Assembly (NCBI GenBank): GCA_963788055.1 | Contig: CAWBFA010000002.1 | Span: 248,001 to 312,000 of the forward strand | DNA from: JACCTU01 sp963788055 | GTDB lineage: Bacteria > Actinomycetota > Thermoleophilia > Gaiellales > Gaiellaceae | Direction of reading: 5' to 3' | Length of the DNA: 64,000 nt | Shown: in pieces, positions 54,417 through 63,604 of the stretch | Position numbering within the stretch: position 1 is the stretch's first letter | Layout of the letters: the number at the start of each line of letters is the position of its first letter | Translations under genes and position numbers: made by a program | The notes under the pieces: generated by a model | Told to the model about the DNA's origin: nothing | The model's input: only the letters and a program-made list of their open reading frames with translations | Database searches by the model: none

Positions 54417-54802
54417 CGCTCGCGCTTCGCGCGGCGGAGCGCGTCCAGCCGGCGCCGGTCCTGCTTCGTCGGCCGGCCGCCGAGATCCGCTCCGAGAGGA
54501 TGGGCGAGCCGCCGCTCGAGGGCGCGTTGCTCCCGCGCGGCGACCGATTCGGGCATCTCCTCGTACAAGCCTGCGGCGACCTCGGCCGAGCCCCGCCTCT
54601 CGGCGAGGCCGGCAACCACGATCGTCCACTGCGTGAGACCGCGGCGGATCTCGAGCGTGTCTGCGACGCGCACCTCCCTTGCAGGCTTCACGCGTGTCCC
54701 GTTCAGCTGCACGCGACCTCCGAGCACCGCCTCCGTGGCTGCGCTACGGGTCTTGAAAAACCGCGCCGCCCAGAGCCACTTGTCGATCCGTACGTGGTCC
54801 AT
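54413..54802 (-). CDS. S4-domain RNA-binding heat-shock-like protein
   Basis: 129 aa. Residues 1-65 are an S4 domain (VRIDKWLWAARFFKTRS, GGRVQLNGTRVKPAREV) as in Hsp15; Arg-rich C-terminal tail. Hsp15 binds free 50S subunits carrying nascent chains. 54803-54954 has only a 30-codon ORF (54913-54821) of doubtful value. Confidence 0.85.
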   Translation of the reverse strand: MDHVRIDKWLWAARFFKTRSAATEAVLGGRVQLNGTRVKPAREVRVADTLEIRRGLTQWTIVVAGLAERRGSAEVAAGLYEEMPESVAAREQRALERRLAHPLGADLGGRPTKQDRRRLDALRRAKRER

Positions 54803-54954
54803 CCGGCCGCATGATCGCAGTCAGCGGGGCTGCGACTCGAGCTCCCGCAGCGCGAGCACGAGCGCAAGCATGCCCATCGTTCGGCCGATGTTCGTGGACT
54901 GACTGTGGACCACGGGCACCCGTCGTAGCCGATTCACCCTGCAAAGGACGCTAG

Positions 54955-55038
54955 TGCGGATGAGAGGACTTGAACCTCCACGGGGTTGCCCCCACACGGA
55001 CCTGAACCGTGCGCGTCTACCAATTCCGCCACATCCGC
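54955..55038 (-). tRNA. tRNA-Leu (CAG)
   Basis: 84 nt with long variable arm. Acceptor GCGGATG/CATCCGC, anticodon stem CACGG/CCGTG with loop TTCAGGT (anticodon CAG), T-loop GTTCAAGTC. Its 3' end is duplicated at 49644-49676, i.e. it is the integration site of a 5.3 kb element. Confidence 0.95.
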
Positions 55039-55188
55039 GCAGCCGGCAAAAGTCCGCCTTCGGCCTCGACTTTTCCCGGTTCTACGGCTCCAGTGTAGCC
55101 GGGCTCCCGCCGAGCGTCTGCGAGCGAGGTCGGGCAAGGCACGACCTGGAGCCACCGACTTTCGAAGCCCTAACACGTCGGACGTACC

Positions 55189-57538
55189 ATGATTCGCCTG
55201 CGGTTCGGGGTCCTCATCGCTGCACTCTTTGCGCTCGCTGCGCCGGGGGCCGCCTGGGCTCGGGACGTCGAGGTCGTGGTCAGGCTCGACTCCCCCGGGG
55301 TTGCGGAGGCGACGGCGCAGAGTCGCGTCCTCAGCGCCTCCGTGAAGCGGCAGCGACTCGATCTTCGGAGCCCGACGAGCCGTTCGTACCTCGACGGCGT
55401 CGGGCTCGAGCAGGAGCGCTTCACGGCGCGGCTGACTCGCGAGGTGCCGGGTGCGGTCGTCTACCGGCGCTACCGGGTCGTGCTGAACGGACTCGCGATC
55501 TCGCTGCCCGCCGCCCAGCTACCGCGGCTTGCACGGCTCGCCGAGATCTACCCGAGCACGACCTTTCAGGGACTGCTCGACCGCAGCGTGCCCATGATCG
55601 GGGCGCCGACGTTCTGGTCGGTGCCGGGCGTCGACGCAGGAGCGGGCATCAAGATCGCGGTCCTCGACGACGGCCTCGACCAGTCGCATCCGTTCTTCTC
55701 GCCGACAGGGTTCGCGATGCCCGCGGGCTTCCCGAAAGGCCAGGCGCCGTACACGACGGCGAAGGTGATCGCGGCGCGCGCGTTCCCGCCGCGCGGTCTG
55801 ACCTGGAAGAACGGCGACCTGCCGTTCGACCCCGAGAACTCCTCGCACGCGACGCACGTCTCGGGGATCGCGGCGGGCAACGCCGGCACGCTCGCCGGCA
55901 ACGTGCGCGTCTCGGGCGTTGCGCCTCGCGCGTACCTCGGCAACTACAAAGTGCTGACCGTCCCGACGGCGGGCTTCGGCCTCAACGGCAACGCACCCGA
56001 GATCGCCGCCGGGATCGAGGCGGCGGTCGCCGACGGGATGGACGTCATCAACCTCTCGCTCGGCGAGCCCGAGATCGAGCCGAGGCGCGACCTCGTTGCG
56101 CTTGCGATCGAAGGTGCGGCCGCCGCGGGTGTGCCCACCGTCGCGGCAGCCGGGAACGAGTACGGCCGCTTCCAGCTCGGCTCGGTCAGTTCGCCCGCGA
56201 GCGCCGCCTCGGCGATCAGCGTTGCGTCGGTCTCGAACGGCCGCGCCAGCCCTGCGGGTTCGATCTCGTCGTTCTCGTCCGCCGGCCCCACGCCGGTCTC
56301 GCTCCGGCTCAAGCCGGACGTAGCGGCGCCCGGCTCGGCGATCCTCTCGTCCCTTCCCGACGCCGACTGGGGACTGCTGAGCGGGACGAGCATGGCCGCG
56401 CCGCACGTGACCGGTGCGGTCGCTCTGCTGCGCAAGCGGCATCCCGAGTGGACGCCGGCGCAGCTCAAGTCGGCGCTCGTCACCACCGCGTCGCCGCTCC
56501 CGAGCGGGCCGCTCCGGACCGGAGGCGGCCTGATCGGGGTCGCGCGTGCGGACGCGCCGCTCCTCTTCGCCGAGCCGAGCTCGGTGTCGTTCGGGGTCGT
56601 GCGGTCTGGGCGGAACCCGGAGGTCGTCGTCAAGCTCACCGACGCGGGAGGCGGCGCAGGAACCTGGACCGTGAGCGGCATCTTTGCGACGCCGCGGACC
56701 GTGACCGTCCCGGGCGAGCTCCGGATCGCGCTGCGCGACGTCGCCCGCACGAAAGCCGAGGAAGCGGGGTACGTCGTGCTCCAGCGCGGCAGCGAGGTTC
56801 GGCGGATCCCGTACTGGTTCCGCGTTGCGACGCCGCAACTGCCGCGCCCGACGCGCGCGCTCACCCGCACGGCCACGTATCGCGGCTCGACGGTCGGAAA
56901 GCCGCGCCGCGTCCAGCAGTACCGCTACCCGGTCGTCGCAAACGCACGACAGCTCGGTCCCGAGCAGGTCTTCCGGTTCACGCTGCGCCGTCAAGTCGCG
57001 AACTTCGGCGTCGCCGTTTTGAGTGGCGGCGTGCAGCCGCGCGTCGTCGAGGCTGGAGACGAGAACCGTCTCGTCGGGATCCCCGGGCTGCCGTTCAACA
57101 TCAACCCGTACGTCGACGAGTTCGGCGATGTCCGCCCCGTCGCCGGTGCGATCCGCCCCGCGCCGGGAACCTACGACATCGTTTTCGACTCGCGGGCGAA
57201 GGGCGACCGGTTCACGTTCCGCTTCTGGATCGACGACGTGCGCCCGCCGACCGCGCGCCTGCTCGACGCGGACGCACGCGGTGGGGTCGTGCGCGTCCGC
57301 GTCGCCGACGCCGGAGCGGGAGTGGACCCGCGCTCGCTCGAGGCAACGGTCGGCGGCCGCGTACGAACCGTCCGGCTCGCGAACGGCGTCGCCTCGGTAG
57401 ACGTCAAAGGCCTCGCCCCCGGGACGCATGCGCTCGTGTTCACGGTCTCCGACTACCAGGAGGTCGAAGAACATGGAGAACGTCCCGGAGATTCTCCCGA
57501 ACACGCGGGTCCTCCGCGCGACCGTCCGCGTTTCTTAG
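55189..57538 (+). CDS. Secreted S8 subtilisin-like protease
   Basis: About 780 aa. Signal peptide about 1-24, inhibitor-like propeptide, catalytic Asp in IAVLDDGLD, His in SSHATHVSGIAAG, oxyanion Asn in VAAAGNEYGR, Ser in LSGTSMAAPHVTG, then Fn3-like C-terminal domains. Near 57465 the reading needs a one-base shift: after SDYQEV the conserved-looking tail is KNMENVPEILPNTRVLRATV, ending TAG 57538; without it the ORF runs antisense through the next gene to 57801. Active enzyme expected either way. Confidence 0.88.
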
Positions 57539-57765
57539 GGCCGGTCGCGCTCGTCGATCGTCGGGAGGCGGTTGAGGTCGCGCTCGACGCTCGCCGCGAA
57601 CTCCTCGCTCTCCGAACGTACGAGCCGCAGGTGCGACGCCTTGCGGCGTTTCGAGGCGCCCGGCAGGCGCCCGCCGACACCGAGCCGCGAGTTCAGCCGC
57701 GGCCATTCCGCGGCGACGAGCACGGCAACCGCACCCGCGAGCAGGAGCGCGTAGATCCAGCCCAC
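57535..57765 (-). CDS. Small single-span membrane protein
   Basis: 76 aa: one N-terminal span (WIYALLLAGAVAVLVAAEW) and a basic then acidic cytoplasmic tail ending LNRLPTIDERDRP. Convergent with the protease gene. Not recognised by name. Confidence 0.6.
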   Translation of the reverse strand: MGWIYALLLAGAVAVLVAAEWPRLNSRLGVGGRLPGASKRRKASHLRLVRSESEEFAASVERDLNRLPTIDERDRP

Positions 57766-57807
57766 TGCCCGCCGATTCTACCCGCGCTCGACCTGGGCTA
57801 GATTCAC

Positions 57808-59094
57808 GTGGTGCGCCGACTCGCCGTGCTCATCACCTCAGTTGTCGCCCTGGCGACCCCGTCCCTCGCACCCGCGGCGGTCGAGACGCTGGTGCTGCGC
57901 TCACAGCCGTTTCCGATGAAGCCGTACCAGGTCGTCCAAGGCATGACGGCCGTTCCCTCGCCTCAGGTCGACGGCTACGTCGTCGGTATGAGGGTCGAGG
58001 TCGTCGACACGGCCGGCCGGGTGCAGACGATGAACGACGTGATGCTCCACCACGCCGTCTTCGTCAAGGCGCTCGCCACCGACTCCACCTGCGGCCGCTT
58101 CTACGACTACGACCGGCGGCCCTCGTCGCTCCCCGCCGAACGGTTCTTCGGCGCCGGTGAGGAGCACATGGAGCTGCACCTCCCCGAGGGCTACGGCTAT
58201 CCCAACCGCGGAAGCGACATCTGGGGGCTCGTGTACATGTTGATGAACCACCGCAACACCGCGTCGACGGTCCAGGTGCAGTACCGCGTGCGGTACGTGA
58301 CCGGCGAGCCAAGGACACCGGTGAAGCCGCTCTGGCTTGACGTCGTCAACTGCCACGCGGACCCGATCTTCACCGTCCCCGGAACCGGTGGTCCCGGCTC
58401 GAGCTTCGTGCGCGCCTCCGACTTCACGCTGCCGGAGAGCGGCCGCCTCGTCGCCGGCGGCGCACATATCCACGGCGGCGGTCAGAGGCTGGAGCTCCGC
58501 AACGTCAGCTGCTCGAACCGCGAGCTCTTCACCTCGCGACCCACCTGGCCCGCCCACTACCCGTTGCCGATGATGCACGAGCCCGGGCCTGCGCACATGA
58601 CATCGTGGTCCGACCCGGCCGGCATCCCGGTCGCCGCCGGAGAGACGCTTCGCCTGCGCGCGGTCTACGACAACAGCCGGCCGCACATGCGCGTCATGGG
58701 GATCATGATCGTCTGGCTCGCTCCGGGCTCGGCGGCGGCCTGCACGCCGTCGCCCGCGCTGTCCGATCCGCTCTACGACCCTGCGCCGACGCCACGCGTC
58801 TTCCAGCCCCTGCTGCGGAGCCCCGTGGGCAAGGTCACGCGGGTCAGACAGACCGCGGTCTCGGACTTCAGCTTCCGCAACCAGCGTGTCGAGCTCGGCG
58901 CCGGTACGACGTTCCGCTGGCGGTTCCTGGGCACCGAGCGACACGATGTCACGCTCGCGAACGGCCCGGAAGGCCTCGCGTCTGCGTCTGCTCGACAGGG
59001 GAGCTTCTCGTTCAGGTTCCGGCGCACGGGGACGTACAACCTCTACTGCTCGCTTCACCCCACCTTGATGACCCAAAGAGTGGTGGTTCGCTAA
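57808..59094 (+). CDS. PHM-like copper protein with cupredoxin domain
   Basis: 428 aa (GTG 57811 also possible, 6 nt after TAGATT). Signal peptide about 1-24. Residues 30-310 resemble the two-domain copper monooxygenase fold: MLHHAVF, EEHMELHLP, AGGAHIHGGGQ and a late MRVMGIMIVWL. Residues 335-428 look like a plastocyanin-type domain (RHDVTLANG, then YCSLHPTLM with Cys-His-Met ligands). Copper use is inferred from these ligands. Confidence 0.7.
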   Translation: MVRRLAVLITSVVALATPSLAPAAVETLVLRSQPFPMKPYQVVQGMTAVPSPQVDGYVVGMRVEVVDTAGRVQTMNDVMLHHAVFVKALATDSTCGRFYDYDRRPSSLPAERFFGAGEEHMELHLPEGYGYPNRGSDIWGLVYMLMNHRNTASTVQVQYRVRYVTGEPRTPVKPLWLDVVNCHADPIFTVPGTGGPGSSFVRASDFTLPESGRLVAGGAHIHGGGQRLELRNVSCSNRELFTSRPTWPAHYPLPMMHEPGPAHMTSWSDPAGIPVAAGETLRLRAVYDNSRPHMRVMGIMIVWLAPGSAAACTPSPALSDPLYDPAPTPRVFQPLLRSPVGKVTRVRQTAVSDFSFRNQRVELGAGTTFRWRFLGTERHDVTLANGPEGLASASARQGSFSFRFRRTGTYNLYCSLHPTLMTQRVVVR

Positions 59095-59126
59095 AGGCCT
59101 CGCCGGGCGTGCCGATAGATACCTTC

Positions 59127-59291
59127 ATGAACCGGACGACCGTATTGGTGGAGCTGATCGTCGTGCTGACGTTGATGCGCGCGCTGCTCGTGGCCGCCAA
59201 GGTCGTCCCCCGGAGCTGCGCCCGCTGTGGCGTTCAGCTCGAGCGGCGCGCGCTCGGTGAGCCCGTCTGCCGCTGCGGCAGCCAGGCCTAG
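59127..59291 (+). CDS. Small membrane protein with zinc ribbon
   Basis: 54 aa from ATG 59127. One span (VLVELIVVLTLMRALLVAA) then CARCGVQLERRALGEPVCRCG, four Cys as two CxxC/CxC knuckles. Missing from many gene callers because of its size. Stops overlap with the convergent PGPGW gene. Confidence 0.65.
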   Translation: MNRTTVLVELIVVLTLMRALLVAAKVVPRSCARCGVQLERRALGEPVCRCGSQA

Positions 59292-59653
59292 CCGGGCAGC
59301 ACCGGGATCTCGACCAGGAACGCCGCCACGGCGTAGCCGACGGTCAGCCCGAGTCCGAGGACCCCGAGCGCGACCTGCTGCCATGTGCTCGTCCGCTCGC
59401 GCACGTCCTCGACCTGGTCGAGGATCTTCTCGAGCAGACGCTCCGCCCGGTCGAACTCGAGCGCCAGCATCCCGAGCCCGACCGCCATCAGCAAGACCCC
59501 GGGCCCCGGGACACCCGGCACGCTCAGCACGAGCCCCGCGGCGATGACCAGCGCGCCTGCCACCGCGAACGGCACGCGGTAGATCTTGCTGCGCTGCTTG
59601 TGGCGCTCCTTGCGCCGGCGAAGCGCCTTGATCGCCGGCCGCGGCTCGCTCAT
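59288..59653 (-). CDS. PGPGW-type transmembrane protein
   Basis: 121 aa. Basic N-terminus (RRRKERHKQRSKIYR), two close spans around PGVPGPGVLLMAVGLGMLALEF, a coiled segment, and a final span. Matches the PGPGW (TIGR02611-like) family; role unknown. ATG 59653. Confidence 0.8.
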   Translation of the reverse strand: MSEPRPAIKALRRRKERHKQRSKIYRVPFAVAGALVIAAGLVLSVPGVPGPGVLLMAVGLGMLALEFDRAERLLEKILDQVEDVRERTSTWQQVALGVLGLGLTVGYAVAAFLVEIPVLPG

Positions 59654-59697
59654 CGCCGGGAACCCTAGCGGCGGCGCTGTGAATCTACGATGCAGGG

Positions 59698-60608
59698 ATG
59701 CAGGAGCTCCTTCCCTCCCTCCGCCGCTGGCTCCAGCAGGGCGAAGACGTCGCGTTCGCGACCGTCGTCGCGACTCGCCGCTCGGCGCCGCGGCCGGTCG
59801 GCTCGGTGCTCGGCGTCTCCGCGGGCGGTGAGCTCGCCGGCTCGGTCTCCGCGGGCTGCGTCGAGAACGAGGTCTACGCGGAGGCGCGCGAGGTGCTCGG
59901 GGGTGGAGCTGCGAAGGCAGCGGACCTACGGGATCACCGACGAGCAGGCGTTCGGCGTCGGGCTCCCCTGCGGCGGCGAGATCGACGTGTACGTCGCACG
60001 AGCCGACGCCGAGCTCCTCCGAAGCGTGGTCGAGGAGATCGCGCGGGGCCGAGTCGTGACGGTCGAGCCGTCGGGCGACGGTCTGGCCGTCGCGTCCCGA
60101 CCCGCGCCGCGCCTGATCGTCGTCGGCGCCATCGACACGGCTGAAGCCCTGTGCCGCGGTGCGAAGTCGCTCGGCTGGGCGGCGATCGTCGTCGACCCGC
60201 GCGAGCGCTGGGCGACCGCCGAGCGCGTGCCGAGCGCCGACGAGATCGTGGTCGAGTGGCCCGACGCGGCGCTCGCGCGCCTCGGGCCGGACGAGGGGAC
60301 CGCCGTCGTCGTGCTCGCACACGAGGACCGAATCGACCTGCCCGCACTCCAGCTCGCGTTGGCAAGCGACGCGTTCTTCATCGGCGCGATCGGCTCGCGG
60401 CGGACGCAGGAACGGCGACGCGACGCGCTGCTCGAGCTGGGTGTCGACGAGGAGGCAGTCGACCAGGATCCACGGCCCGGTCGGGCTCGACGTCGGCGCC
60501 GAGTCGCCCGCCGAGACGGCGGTCGCGATCCTCGCCGAGATCCTCGCGGTACGCGCTGGGCGCGAAGGCGGCCCGCTCCACAAGCGCACCGACCGCATCC
60601 ACGCGTAG
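59698..60608 (+). pseudogene. XdhC/CoxI-family gene, two frameshifts
   Basis: ATG 59698, 6 nt after TACGAT. N-terminal XdhC part GEDVAFATVVATRRSAPRP, GSVSAGCVENEVY; one-base shift near 59912 (to TYGITDEQAFGVGLPCGGEI); Rossmann part RLIVVGAIDTAEAL and FFIGAIGSRRTQERR; second shift near 60470 (to GPVGLDVGAESPAETAVAIL). Joined length about 300 aa. Family inserts or sulfurates molybdenum cofactor for xanthine/CO dehydrogenases; none lies nearby. Decay or sequence error. Confidence 0.75.
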
Positions 60609-60614
60609 CGCGAC

Positions 60615-61495
60615 TCAGCCGACGACGCGCAGCTTCCCGTCCCGGAGGCGAACAATGACGGCCTCCACTTCCGCACGGTTGGTGCCACCCGGGAACGAGA
60701 GCTCTCCCAGAACGCCGCGGACCTCGAACCCCTTCTGCACCTCCGCCGCGACGAGGTCGGGTCTCGTCGAAGCCGCGAGCTCGATCCCCCCGGCGAGCGC
60801 GTTCACCGCGTCCGCTGCGAGGGCGGCGAGGATCGTCTCGGGACGCCGGCCGTAGACCGCCCGGAAGCGCTCGTAGAACTCGTCGGTCCGCGAGCCCGGC
60901 TCGGGGAACCCGAAGGTGGCGAACACTGCGTCCTCGGGCGCCCCCCGAGGCGGCACGACCCGCTCGGGCGCGTCCGGCGACACGATGCTCGTTCCCCCCG
61001 CTCCAGGCCCAGAAGCGGCTCCACACGTCGTCCGCGTGCGGTCGCCGGCCCGAGCTCGCGTGCGGCCTCGCCGCCTGCGAAGTCCGAGAGCGCGCCGGCC
61101 TGTTCGCGCGGAGAAAGGCCGGTGAAGACGATACGCGGCGACCCCTCGATGAGCCCGTCGTCGCAGGGCGCGACTGCGAATGCACCGGCTTCCTCCACGG
61201 CCGAGGCCGCGCCGGCGAGACCCAACCGGCAGGGGAGCACGAACAGTCGGACTCCTCGTCGGAGCAAGTCTTCCACAGACCCACGTGCGAGCCGGATCGT
61301 CAGCGCGCCTCCGACGCCCCCGGCGTTGTTCACGCGGTTCGCCTCGACGCGCGCGCCCTCTGCAACCAGCCGCTCGCCGTCGACGATCCCGACCGTCACC
61401 GCCCCGCCGGGCTGCAGCTCACGCTCGGTCTCGTCCTTGCCGCCGCACGCGGCGAGCAGCGCGGTGAGCGCGAGGAGGCCTAGGCGCGTGCGCAT
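60615..61495 (-). pseudogene. Substrate-binding lipoprotein, frameshifted
   Basis: ATG 61495; lipoprotein signal GLLALTALLAACGG (lipobox LAAC). VGIVDGERLVAEGARVEANRVNNAG resembles branched-chain amino-acid binding proteins (periplasmic-binding type I). Frame changes near 61010-61040; the rest reads EDAVFATFGFPEP and FEVRGVLGELSFPGGTNRAE to the stop at 60615. Joined about 290 aa. No ABC permease or ATPase is adjacent. Confidence 0.68.
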
Positions 61496-61552
61496 CCGGG
61501 CGAGTGTACGGACCCATCGCGCCGCGACCGCTCGCCCGATTTTTCCGACGAG

Positions 61553-61599
<47 letters not shown>

Positions 61600-61708
61600 A
61601 ATCGGCGCAGCACGCCGAGAGAGTTCCTCTCAGCGCGTTCGTCGATCGCGAACAACGCGTAGTCTCTGGCCGAGCTAGGCACGAAAGCGAGAAAGGTCGT
61701 TAGCTCGA

Positions 61709-62014
61709 TCATCTGGAGCGCCCTCCAGGCCGAGCTCGACCGCGAATGGACCTCCGATGACGACTGAGATCGACCCGGACACGTTCCTCGCGGACGCACG
61801 TGAGCGCATACGGGCCGCCTCCGCTCATGATCCCGGTTAGGGCCCCGGTGGCCGCCAACGTGCGTAAGTCGGGGCCTTCTCGCTTGGCCTCCTTCCACGG
61901 ATCCTCGGTAAGGCCCACCAGTTGCGCGACCCACCAGCCGCCCCATGTCGCGATGAACACACTGGTGCTTGCACCCATCGCTACGCCGAGTCTTCGACCG
62001 AAGTTCTGGACCAT
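61709..62014 (-). CDS. Hypothetical protein in tRNA-Asn interval
   Basis: 101 aa from ATG 62014. One or two hydrophobic stretches (GVAMGASTSVFIATWGGWW; TLAATGALTGIMSGGG) and an Arg-rich end. No ribosome site seen, no family recognised. Confidence 0.4.
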   Translation of the reverse strand: MVQNFGRRLGVAMGASTSVFIATWGGWWVAQLVGLTEDPWKEAKREGPDLRTLAATGALTGIMSGGGPYALTCVREERVRVDLSRHRRSIRGRARPGGRSR

Positions 62015-62252
62015 GTAGGACGAAACTACTCAGAAGTCCGCGCGAAGTGTGGCCATCAGCCCCTCACCTGGGGATCGTTGAGGCCTTGCCGCCTTGGACC
62101 TCCGGGGGCGCCACCCATCGCGAGATGGAGTGACGCGCACGCGCACCCCGCGCTGTCCGGATACCCCCCGGACTTTCGCTCGAGTTCCTGACGGGGGGCA
62201 GCCAGAGACTTCGCGAACGGACGGACACCCCGCAACCCCCCGCGAGAAAAAC

Positions 62253-62411
62253 TGGAGGCCCGACTCAGTCCGCCGGCCTCTCCCCATCAGAGCGGTTGCC
62301 GAATGCGGGCCTCCATTACAAGGATCCGGCTCGGCGACCAAACCTGCGCCCCCCGTTGTGCGGGTTTGGTTAAGCCTGAGGTTAGGGGCCGGGCGGGGAG
62401 AGGCCAAAGGC
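62253..62411 (+). ncRNA. Structured element R3, copy C
   Basis: TGGAGGC (62253) pairs with GCCTCCA (about 62308). GGCCTCTCCCC (62275-62285) is complementary to GGGGAGAGGCC (62395-62405). In between CTGCGCCCCCCGTTGTGCGGG and TTTGGTTAAGCC, as in copy B. The flanks 62015-62252 and 62412-62577 hold no gene. RNA nature is inferred. Confidence 0.55.
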
Positions 62412-62577
62412 CTTGCCACAGGGGAAGGCAACCCGACCCCCAACGGGAGTCTGGCACATTGATCGAGCGGTTGCTGAGCGCCCGCGAGCTCGCCGGCGCT
62501 ACCCGCCACCGCAGCTGATCGCGGAGCTGAACCAGACGAACGGCCCGCCAGAGCGACCCGAATCCGCGACCGCCGTC

Positions 62578-62940
62578 TTAGCGCGCTGCGCAGGAGCAGG
62601 AAGGCTCCGACGTGGCGATTGCCGCGGCGCCGCGGTCGAATGTGCTCCGGATCCGGCTCGGGATGGACACGTGGAAGTCCATCGAGAACGCGACGAGCGT
62701 TCCGAACAGCAAGATCGGCAGAACCGGCGTGTTTCCGCCGGTCGACGCGAGGCCGAGCACGGTCTCGCCGAGGTTCCACTCGAGCTCGGGGGTCTCCAGG
62801 AGCGTCGTCCCGACGATCGTGTCGATCGAGAAGGCGACGGCAACGAGCGCGAGCCAACCGAAGACCGCGATCTTCCAGTGGCCGGTCCCCCAACGAACCA
62901 TCTGGGCCGCGACGCTGGTGGAATGCTTGAAGGGGGACAT
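62578..62940 (-). pseudogene. Internally deleted MMPL/RND transporter
   Basis: 120 aa. AAAAGGAG precedes ATG 62940. N-terminal part VAAQMVRWGTGHWKIAVFGW is the start of MMPL-type exporters; then GNTPVLPILLFGTLVAFSMD and FHVSIPSRIRS, which in full proteins is the late membrane region (SMDYxVFxxSRIRE). Some 500 residues in between are missing, so it is a remnant although translatable. Confidence 0.65.
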
Positions 62941-63437
62941 TTTGGCTCCTTTTGCGAGTGGGTGACTTGCACTCGCAGCATCCCCTCGGAGGGGCCGCGC
63001 CGGAAGGCGGCCCCCGGTGTCTGGGGCTACGGCTGGCCCCAGGCGGGACGGTGTGTTCGTGGTCAAAAGCGGGTGGCAAACGCGCCCGACGCCGGCGCGC
63101 CGCTGTGCGCAGGTGGCGGCTAACCGCACCCCCGCCCCGGAGGCCGACCCCGCTTATCGTCAGCCGGGCAGCCGACTGCGTCCCAACGCGTCGCGCCAAC
63201 GACCTCGGAGTAGCGCAGCCTGGTCAGTGGTCGTCGGCTGACCACTCGCCCCGAAGCGAACCGGTACGCGATCTCGGCGGTACCGGCTTAGTCGAGATCG
63301 CGGAGCGTCGCGTGCAACTCGTGGTCAGGGCCTCATCTGCAGACGCTCGAGCGCTCGTCGAGCTTGAGCCAGGTGTCGAGCCGATCAAGGTGTGGGAGAG
63401 GCTCGCCCGGACCTGACTAGGTACCGAATCCGGTACT
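62941..63437. other. Intergenic region without a supported gene
   Basis: Upstream of the MMPL remnant. A plus-strand stretch ending at 63416 (IAERRVQLVVRASSADARAL, then LEPGVEPIKVWERL) reads protein-like and may be the tail of a lost gene. Nothing else is seen. Confidence 0.4.
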
Positions 63438-63474
63438 GGAAGGGCGCCCGCGGATGGGCGCCCTTCCCATTTTC
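63438..63474 (+). terminator. Rho-independent terminator
   Basis: GGAAGGGCGCCC-GCGGAT-GGGCGCCCTTCC (63438-63467) then CATTTT. 22 bp after the possible gene tail ending at 63416. Confidence 0.75.
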
Positions 63475-63497
63475 CCCTCTGCGCAGGACTTCCGAGG

Positions 63498-63570
63498 CTC
63501 CCCGGGTTGGACTCGAACCAACAACCCTCCGGTTAACAGCCGGATGCTCTACCAATTGAGCTACCGGGGA
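63498..63570 (-). tRNA. tRNA-Asn (GTT)
   Basis: 73 nt: acceptor TCCCCGG/CCGGGGA, anticodon stem TCCGG/CCGGA with loop CTGTTAA (anticodon GTT), T-loop GGTTCGAGTCC. Its 3' half is duplicated at 61554-61599. Confidence 0.96.
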
Positions 63571-63604
63571 TCGAGCGCGGCATTGTAGCCGCGCGGTCCT
63601 CGGG

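Noticed and set aside
54821..54913. 30-codon minus-strand ORF between the S4 gene and tRNA-Leu
   Set aside because: Reads GMLALVLALRELESQPR at its end but has no ribosome site or context; too short to support.
57539..57801. C-terminal extension of the subtilase ORF
   Set aside because: This part is antisense to a better small membrane-protein gene; a one-base shift near 57465 gives a more plausible tail.
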